Source of the DNA: Candidatus Hydrogenedentota bacterium
Lineage (GTDB): Bacteria; Hydrogenedentota; Hydrogenedentia; Hydrogenedentiales; CAITNO01
Assembly: GCA_903922535.1 (NCBI GenBank)
Contig: CAIXUF010001095.1
Span: 1 to 5,944, forward strand
DNA length: 5,944 nucleotides
Reading direction: 5' to 3'
Positions within the stretch are counted from its first letter, which is position 1. The number at the start of each line of letters is the position of its first letter. Below are positions 3,201-5,944 of this stretch, in pieces. The position numbers were made by a program, and so were the translations under genes. The notes under the pieces were generated by a model. The model was not told the DNA's origin and did not search any database. It saw only the letters and a program-made list of their open reading frames with translations.

Positions 3201-5944
3201 CAACGGACCCTGTGTGCGGCTTCAGGCGGGCTCTCCGTGCATCGATGCCGGTACGGCGTCGGGCGCGCCCGCCGCGGACATCCGCGGGGTGATCCGTCCC
3301 CAGGGCGCGGGCGTGGACATGGGCGCCTACGAGGGGGCTGTTGCCCAGGAGGATATTGTCACGCTCACCGTGCAGGTTTCACCGGCCGGCCACGGTGCCA
3401 CGACGCCGTCTGAAGGGCTGCATTATTGGGTCCGCGGCGACACCGCGCCATTGTTTGCCGCAACATCCACCGGCTGGTCGTTTGCCGGCTGGAGCGGCGA
3501 CATTTCCAGTGTGTCCCAGCGCGCCGGCATCGTCATGGACGGCAACAAGTCGGTGACGGCGACCTTCTCGGTCATAACGCACACGCTGACCTATATTGCG
3601 GGTGAACACGGGACGATAAACGGTGACACGCCGCAGACGGTGGAGTACGGCGGCAGCGGCACGCCCGTGGAGGCCGTTGCCGATCCCGGCTGCCGTTTCG
3701 TTCAGTGGAGCGACGGCTACATGAACAACCCGCGCACGGACGGGTATGTGACGGGAGACATAACGGCAACGGCAATCTTTGCGGTTTTGCACACGCTAAC
3801 CTACGCGGCGGGCGAACACGGCGCCGTCTATGGCGTGACGAACCAGACGTTGGACGAGGGCATGAGCGGCACGGCGGTCACCGCCGTGGCGGACCCTGGC
3901 TGGCACTTTGTCCAGTGGAGCGACGGCGCAACCGGAGCGGTTCGCCAGGATGCCAATGTCATGGCGGACATTTCCGTCACCGCGGAGTTTGCCGAAGGAA
4001 CGGTGGCATACCGTGTTGACGGGCGCAACGCCACGGGCCCGTGGGACGGCGCCTCCTGGGCCACGGCGTACCAGGATATCCAGTCCGCCGTGGATGCGGC
4101 ATCGGGTTCCGGCGGAGAAGTGTGGGTTGCCGCGGGCACATACACTGCCGCAGGCAACCCCGTGGTGACGATGCGGCCCGCAGTGAGTCTTTATGGCGGG
4201 TTTGCCGGCGCGGAAGACCAGCGGGATCAGCGGGACCCCGCCGCGCAAATCACCACAATTGACGGCCAGAACCTTGGCACCTGCGTCTACGGCGTGGACA
4301 ACGCGCGTCTGGACGGATTCACCGTCACGCGCGGAAACGCCTATGCCGGCGGCGGGATGTACAACTACTATTCGTCCCCGAAGGTGACGAACTGCACGTT
4401 CGTGGGCAATTCGGCCAGCGGCTATGCCGGCGGCGGAATGTACAACGTCGGATGCTCCCCGACCGTGGAAAACTGCGCGTTCATCGGCAACTATTCCGGC
4501 GGTTACGGCGGTGGCGGAATGGGCAACGACACGTCTTCGCCGGTGGTGGCCAACTGTGCGTTCACCGACAACGTGGGCAATGGCTTTGGCGGCGGCGGAA
4601 TCTTCAACTACTCTTCACTGTCGATGGTGATCAACTGCGTGTTCACGGGCAATTCGGCCGGCGGCGGCGGCGGCTGCGGCGGCGGAATGGGCAACTATGG
4701 TTCTTCGCCAACGGTGATTAACTGCACCTTTGCCGGCAATTCGGCCGACGGCGGTTATGGCGTTGGCGGCGGGATAGCCGACTACTATTCTGCGCCCACC
4801 GTGGTCAACTGCATCCTGTGGGCGGACACCGCATCCTCGGGCGCGGAAGTGGGCGATCTCAATTCTTCCTCCACGCCGACGGTGAGCTACTCGTGCATTC
4901 AGGGCGGGTATCCCGGGACGGGCAACATTGACGCGGACCCGCTGTTTGTGGATGCCGGCGGAGCCTCTGTGCGGCTTCAGACGGGTTCCCCGTGCATTGA
5001 CACGGGCACTGCGGCGGGCGCGCCCGCCACGGACATTCGGGGCGTGACGCGTCCCCAAGGCGCGGGTGTTGACATGGGCGCCTACGAGGGCGCTGTGGCA
5101 CCGGGGGATATCGTCACGCTCACCGTGCAGGTTTCCCCGACCGGGTCCGGCACCACGACGCCGCCCGAAGGGCTGCATTCCTGCGTCCGCGGTGACGCCG
5201 TGCCGCTGTTTGCCGCGGCGTCCACCGGCCGGTCGTTTGCCGGATGGAGCGGCGGCATTTCCAGTGTGTCCCCGCACACCGGTATCGTCATGGACGGCGA
5301 CAAGTCGGTGACCGCAAACTTCTCTGTTGCGACCTACACACTTGCCTACAGGGCTGGGGAGCACGGGTCCATCAGCGGCGACACACCGCAGGCGGTGCAG
5401 TACGGGGGCACCGGCGCGGCTGTTGAGGCCGTGGCCGATCCGGGCTGCCGTTTTGTCCAATGGAGCGACGGTTCGACACAGAATCCGCGCACGGACAACT
5501 ACGTCACGGACAACATCACGGTGACGGCATACTTCGTGGTGGTTCACACGCTCAACTATGCAGCAGGCGAACACGGGATCGTTGACGGCGTGACAACGCA
5601 AACGGTGGACGACGGTGCAAACGGTGCGCCGGTGACCGCCGTGGCCGATCCGGGCTGCCGTTTTGTTCAATGGAGCGACGGTTCGGCACAGAATCCGCGC
5701 ACGGACTATTACGTCACGGACAACGTCACGGTGACGGCACACTTCGTGGCGGTTCACACGCTGAACTATGCAGCAGGCGAACACGGGACCGTTGACGGCG
5801 TGACAACGCAAACGGTGGACGACGGTGCAAACGGTGTGGCGGTGACCGCTGTGGCGGACCTTGGTTGGCACTTTGTTCAGTGGAGTGACGGGTTGACGGG
5901 CGCGACACGCCAAGATGTGGATGTCATGGCGGACATCTCCGTTA
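1..5944 (+). CDS. Giant modular repeat exoprotein (PKD, IPT/TIG, beta-helix, choice-of-anchor Q and InlB-like repeats), internal fragment, open at both ends
   Basis: Frame 1 is open from the first to the last base: 1,981 complete codons and no stop. The GTG at base 1 is taken as an internal Val, because the sequence begins inside a PKD fold. Order by residue in the window: PKD end (1-70), IPT/TIG (72-158), IPT/TIG (161-245), then three composite modules (252-781, 785-1332, 1335 onward). Each module is a Gly/Asn/Ser-rich beta-helix, a 56-residue GAYE-ending domain, and FxxWS beta repeats. The composition is low in Lys and rich in Gly, Ala, Thr, Val and Asn, and I see no membrane segment, as expected of a secreted or surface protein. 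Codon use is uniformly GC-rich with no frame break. The family context suggests adhesion or matrix and glycan binding; no enzyme active site is recognisable. The signal peptide and anchor would lie outside the window. The coding call is very secure and the biological role is inferred. Confidence 0.96.
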   Translation, partial: MLSWYGQGDWANIGNNDERVPGIIERDTPPDFTFQNPVHVYDGPGTYNVTLAAGNFLGQSTATAQVVTVGVPSPTVSGVSPATVLPEGGTVWISGAGFWVNTPGTRVLFDGIDAGSVTVYDHTGLYCEAPSHAVGSVDVTVINPDGQSGTLAGGLEYYVPIPHPAAVSPASGPTTGGTPVTITGDTFAGSGVRVLFDGIEAAGVTTIDSTSIRCTTPAHDADVVDVVIINPDGESGTLSAAFTYRTPGELAVRVDGDNTSGVEDGTTWATAFSSIQAGIAAVAASGQTGEVWVAEGVYTNAPGWVVVTMQPFCDLYGGFAGAEDRRDQRDPAAHTTMIDGQNAASCVYGADNARLDGFIVTRGYAYAGGGLYNTSTSPTVANCVFTGNSAYGYGGGGVGNISSSPTLINCMFVGNSANGGYGCGGGLGNISSSPTLINCTFTGNSASNGYGIGGGMANYYSSPTVINSILWGDSAYSGAEMGDYGLSSTFVAYSCVQGGCAGAGNIDADPLFVGGVGGSLQLQAGSPCIDAGTAAGAPAADIRGVSRPQGAGVDMGAYEGSAAPQDIVTLAVQVSPAGSGVTTPPEGVHSFVLNEMVALFASTSKVYASFANWTGDISSVSPRASIAMDGNKSVTANFSLATYTLTYSAGEHGTVKGDSPQVVQYGSDGTPVEAVPNPGSRFVQWSDGSTQNPRTDVNVTGDITVTAFFAVVHTLAYTADEHGAVYGAANQTVDEGMSGTAVTAVADLGWHFVQWSDGLTGATRQDVDVMADISVTAQFAEGAAVYRVNALNTAGPWDGATWATAYQDLQSAVEAAAYNNGGEVWVAAGTYVSLSDPVVTMRPGVGLFGGFAGTETAGDQRDWSANATVIDGENTRRCVVGADTAALDGFTLARGYSWSGGGVYNAYSSPIVANCTFIGNSAYYYGGGMYNDSASPTVMNCVFTGNSTSYYGGGMYNQSASPMIMNCVFTGNSGYYYGGGMYNNSASPTVTNCVFTGNSAYYYGGGMYNGYHSRPAVVNCVLWGDVAPWDVEMCSEWYATPSVTYSCIQGGHEGLGNIDADPLFVDANGPCVRLQAGSPCIDAGTASGAPAADIRGVIRPQGAGVDMGAYEGAVAQEDIVTLTVQVSPAGHGATTPSEGLHYWVRGDTAPLFAATSTGWSFAGWSGDISSVSQRAGIVMDGNKSVTATFSVITHTLTYIAGEHGTINGDTPQTVEYGGSGTPVEAVADPGCRFVQWSDGYMNNPRTDGYVTGDITATAIFAVLHTLTYAAGEHGAVYGVTNQTLDEGMSGTAVTAVADPGWHFVQWSDGATGAVRQDANVMADISVTAEFAEGTVAYRVDGRNATGPWDGASWATAYQDIQSAVDAASGSGGEVWVAAGTYTAAGNPVVTMRPAVSLYGGFAGAEDQRDQRDPAAQITTIDGQNLGTCVYGVDNARLDGFTVTRGNAYAGGGMYNYYSSPKVTNCTFVGNSASGYAGGGMYNVGCSPTVENCAFIGNYSGGYGGGGMGNDTSSPVVANCAFTDNVGNGFGGGGIFNYSSLSMVINCVFTGNSAGGGGGCGGGMGNYGSSPTVINCTFAGNSADGGYGVGGGIADYYSAPTVVNCILWADTASSGAEVGDLNSSSTPTVSYSCIQGGYPGTGNIDADPLFVDAGGASVRLQTGSPCIDTGTAAGAPATDIRGVTRPQGAGVDMGAYEGAVAPGDIVTLTVQVSPTGSGTTTPPEGLHSCVRGDAVPLFAAASTGRSFAGWSGGISSVSPHTGIVMDGDKSVTANFSVATYTLAYRAGEHGSISGDTPQAVQYGGTGAAVEAVADPGCRFVQWSDGSTQNPRTDNYVTDNITVTAYFVVVHTLNYAAGEHGIVDGVTTQTVDDGANGAPVTAVADPGCRFVQWSDGSAQNPRTDYYVTDNVTVTAHFVAVHTLNYAAGEHGTVDGVTTQTVDDGANGVAVTAVADLGWHFVQWSDGLTGATRQDVDVMADISV
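214..474 (+). other. IPT/TIG domain 1
   Basis: This is an immunoglobulin-like IPT/TIG domain of about 87 residues. The diagnostic features are the opening P-V-GVSP, the G-V-ISGAGF strand, RVLFDGIDAG in the middle, the C-EAPSH segment, and the closing VDVTVINPDGQSGTL followed by an aromatic strand (LEYY). It is a close partner of the next domain, which shares VLFDGI and NPDG-SGTL, so the two look like a tandem duplication. Confidence 0.9.
481..735 (+). other. IPT/TIG domain 2
   Basis: This second IPT/TIG domain has a more canonical sequence than the first. It reads AVSPASGPTTGGTPVTITG, then a shortened FAGSGVRVLFDGIEA, C-TPAHDADVVDVVIINPDG, and ends ESGTLSAAFTY. A GPTTGG turn followed by VTITG is the usual family signature. 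About six residues separate it from the first copy, and it leads directly into the first beta-helix module through the linker RTPGELA. Confidence 0.92.
1111..1365 (+). repeat. Pmp-like coil repeats, helix 1 (3 copies)
   Basis: Three coils of 81, 87 and 87 bases each encode GGG-hydrophobic, SSSPT, (A/I)NC-F-GNS. A 29-base stretch at 1195-1223 is repeated exactly at 1282-1310, so the two 87-base coils are recent duplicates. In a beta-helix the repeated Asn and Cys of the NC pair would stack in ladders. Confidence 0.88.
1513..1680 (+). other. Choice-of-anchor-Q-type domain, copy 1
   Basis: These 56 residues read NIDADPLFV, then LQLQAGSPCIDAGT, DIRGVSRPQG, and end GVDMGAYEG. This is the hallmark of the choice-of-anchor Q family, which closes many bacterial beta-helix exoproteins ahead of a variable sorting signal. 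Here it sits internally and is followed by beta repeats. Confidence 0.87.
1696..2343 (+). repeat. InlB B-repeat-like domains of module 1: a (1696-1920), b (1921-2133), c (2134-2343)
   Basis: Three beta domains resemble the divergent InlB B-repeat (bacterial repeat) family, which has a G-V--P---V--G--V-L-A-P--G--F--WS-----VTA-F layout. Type a is longer (75 residues) and has a VSPAGSG start and GDISSV insert; here its core is FANWTG rather than FAGWSG. Types b and c are 70-residue units, 210 bases apart. Type b has FVQWSDGSTQNPRTD and type c WHFVQWSDGLTGATRQDV. Such repeats form elongated stalks in surface proteins. Confidence 0.85.
2221..2326 (+). repeat. Near-identical segment, donor-like copy in module 1
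   Basis: These 106 bases match 5839-5944 at all but one position (C at 2247, T at 5865). The equivalent segment of module 2 (3874-3979) differs at 20 positions. The segment codes for the second half of a c-type InlB-like domain. Confidence 0.93.
2707..3018 (+). repeat. Pmp-like coil repeats, helix 2 (4 copies, exact 78-base period)
   Basis: Four tandem 26-codon coils have no length variation (start codons after GGG at 2707, 2785, 2863 and 2941). The last three share TATTATGGCGGCGG and GCGTTTTCACGGGCAA almost unchanged, which points to recent duplication or homogenisation. The period is a multiple of three, so gain or loss of copies keeps the reading frame. Confidence 0.92.
3169..3336 (+). 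other. Choice-of-anchor-Q-type domain, copy 2
   Basis: It is exactly 56 residues, like the other two copies: NIDADPLFVDANG, VRLQAGSPCIDAGT, GVIRPQGAGVDMGAYEG. The DPLFVDA segment is closer to the family norm than copy 1, which has DPLFVGG. It is joined to the helix by YSCIQGG and to the InlB-like domains by AVAQED. Confidence 0.88.
3352..3996 (+). repeat. InlB B-repeat-like domains of module 2: a (3352-3576), b (3577-3786), c (3787-3996)
   Basis: The order a, b, c is the same as in module 1. Type a reads VQVSPAGHGATTP, then FAGWSGDISSVS and MDGNKSVTATF. Type b has AGEHGTINGDTPQTVEYGG and FVQWSDGYMNNPRTD. Type c has GAVYGVTNQTLDEG and WHFVQWSDGATGAVRQDANV. The b and c copies start 210 bases apart, as in module 1. 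Type c here differs from 2221-2326 at 20 of 106 bases, a normal level of divergence between modules. Confidence 0.87.
4357..4773 (+). repeat. Pmp-like coil repeats, helix 3 (5 copies)
   Basis: Five coils of 81, 81, 81, 87 and 87 bases. They are more diverged from each other than those of helix 2, with loops such as SGYAGGG, GGYGGGG and GNGFGGGG. The last two coils have the 87-base length of the last two coils of helix 1, so they probably descend from the same ancestral end coils. A (GGC)5 run lies at 4660-4674. Confidence 0.9.
4924..5091 (+). other. Choice-of-anchor-Q-type domain, copy 3
   Basis: This is the third 56-residue copy: NIDADPLFVDAGG, VRLQTGSPCIDTGT, DIRGVTRPQG and GVDMGAYEG. Small changes such as LQTGS and CIDTGT set it apart from copies 1 and 2, so it is not a very recent duplicate. 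The linker AVAPGD leads to the next InlB-like run. Confidence 0.88.
5107..5944 (+). repeat. InlB B-repeat-like domains of module 3: a (5107-5331), b (5332-5541), b' (5542-5751), c (5752 to window end)
   Basis: This run has one domain more than the other modules. Type a has VSPTGSGTTTPPEG and FAGWSGGISSVS. Then come three 210-base units with equivalent codons at 5335, 5545 and 5755. The right halves of b and b' (5431-5541 and 5641-5751) agree at 104 of 111 bases, and both read PGCRFVQWSDGS-QNPRTD. The last unit changes to the c-type WHFVQWSDGLTGATRQDV and is cut by the window end. Confidence 0.87.
5839..5944 (+). repeat. Near-identical segment, copy in module 3, running off the window
   Basis: This copy matches 2221-2326 at 105 of 106 bases and stays identical to the very last base shown, so the true length of the shared tract is unknown. 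The similarity stops sharply on the left: 5752-5838 differs from the corresponding 2134-2220 at about 30 of 87 bases, but from 5542-5628 at only 3. Confidence 0.93.

Larger units (their letters stand above)
2356..3336 (+). other. Right-handed parallel beta-helix domain 2 with four coils
   Basis: It has the same build as helix 1: WATAYQDLQSAV and GEVWVAAGTY entry, LFGGFAGTE, then LDGFTLARG. Five GGG motifs (next codon at 2707, 2785, 2863, 2941 and 3019) enclose four coils of exactly 26 residues, each with the pattern GGGMYN, SASP, NCVFTGNS. Tyr-rich turns (YYYGGG) replace the Gly/Asn turns of the other helices. The cap is VLWGDVAPWDVEM, followed by YSCIQGG. Confidence 0.9.
2353..3996 (+). repeat. 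Composite repeat module 2 (helix, Q domain, three InlB-like domains)
   Basis: The second copy has the same order as module 1, with four helix coils and InlB-like domains of types a, b and c. It begins VYRVNALNTAGPWDG and ends EFAEG. Its coils are the most regular of the three, with an exact 78-base period. The segment around 2566-2650 (TAGDQRDWSANATVIDGEN) is unlike modules 1 and 3, which share RDQRDPAA and IDGQN, so ancestry differs along the module. Confidence 0.9.
4009..5091 (+). other. Right-handed parallel beta-helix domain 3 with five coils
   Basis: This is the longest helix of the three, at 361 residues. The entry segment is WATAYQDIQSAV and GEVWVAAGTY, with LYGGFAGAEDQRDQRDPAA as in helix 1. 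Six GGG motifs (next codon at 4357, 4438, 4519, 4600, 4687 and 4774) enclose five coils, three of 27 and two of 29 residues. The FxxN positions read FVGNS, FIGNY, FTDNV, FTGNS and FAGNS, so coils 2 and 3 have drifted. The cap is CILWADTASSGAEVGD. Confidence 0.9.
4003..5944 (+). repeat. Composite repeat module 3, expanded, cut by the window end
   Basis: The third copy starts VAYRVDGRNATGPWDG. It is longer than the others: five helix coils instead of three or four, and at least four InlB-like domains (types a, b, b', c) instead of three. The final domain is cut at the window end, after the MADISV segment. If the pattern of modules 1 and 2 holds, FAEG and perhaps a fourth module follow. Confidence 0.88.

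Noticed and set aside
4660..4674. (GGC)5 run as a phase-variation tract.
   Set aside because: Slippage of a trinucleotide tract keeps the frame, so it could not switch expression. It is just a poly-Gly turn.
754..5091. Identification as a chlamydial Pmp autotransporter or a pectate lyase.
   Set aside because: The coil motifs are similar, but the composite domain order differs from Pmp proteins, no autotransporter barrel is visible, and no lyase catalytic residues could be assigned.
4615..5913. A 432-codon open frame on the minus strand, and a related one at 1480-2295 with a matching start.
   Set aside because: Its codons lie back to back with those of the sense gene, so it stays open simply because TTA, CTA and TCA codons are rare there. 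The two frames resemble each other only because the sense repeats do. The product is Arg/His-rich with no recognisable domain, and it would need a TTG start.

Overview
The whole window lies inside one very long protein-coding gene on the + strand. Frame 1 (codons starting at base 1, 4, 7 and so on) reads through all 1,981 codons with no stop. Neither the start nor the end of the gene is in the window, so the signal peptide, any anchor or secretion tag, the promoter, the ribosome binding site and the terminator are all out of view. I see no second gene, RNA gene, mobile element or CRISPR array. Every other open frame on either strand is a shadow of this gene's GC-rich, repetitive codons.

The encoded protein is a modular, repetitive and probably secreted or surface-displayed protein. 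From the N-terminal side it contains the end of a PKD domain (1-210), two IPT/TIG immunoglobulin-like domains (214-474 and 481-735), and then three copies of a large composite module (from about 754, 2353 and 4003). Each composite module has three parts: a right-handed parallel beta-helix with polymorphic-membrane-protein-like GGG(M/L/V) and FxGN motifs; a 56-residue choice-of-anchor-Q-type domain ending in GVDMGAYEG; and a run of divergent InlB B-repeat-type beta domains with FxxWS cores. The helices carry 3, 4 and 5 coils in order, and the InlB-like runs carry 3, 3 and at least 4 domains. The array is therefore growing or being reshuffled by in-frame recombination. The clearest trace is a mosaic domain at 5752-5944: its left half copies the domain just before it, and its right half (5839-5944) matches 2221-2326 at 105 of 106 bases.

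The organism is probably a GC-rich, Gram-negative, free-living bacterium. PKD, IPT/TIG, beta-helix, choice-of-anchor Q and InlB-like domains in one giant exoprotein are typical of environmental PVC-group bacteria (Lentisphaerota, Kiritimatiellota, Verrucomicrobiota), Hydrogenedentota and similar lineages. That placement rests on domain style alone and is tentative. There is no operon to interpret. The likely job is adhesion, carbohydrate or matrix binding, or a cell-surface fibre. No catalytic motif is evident in the part that is visible.
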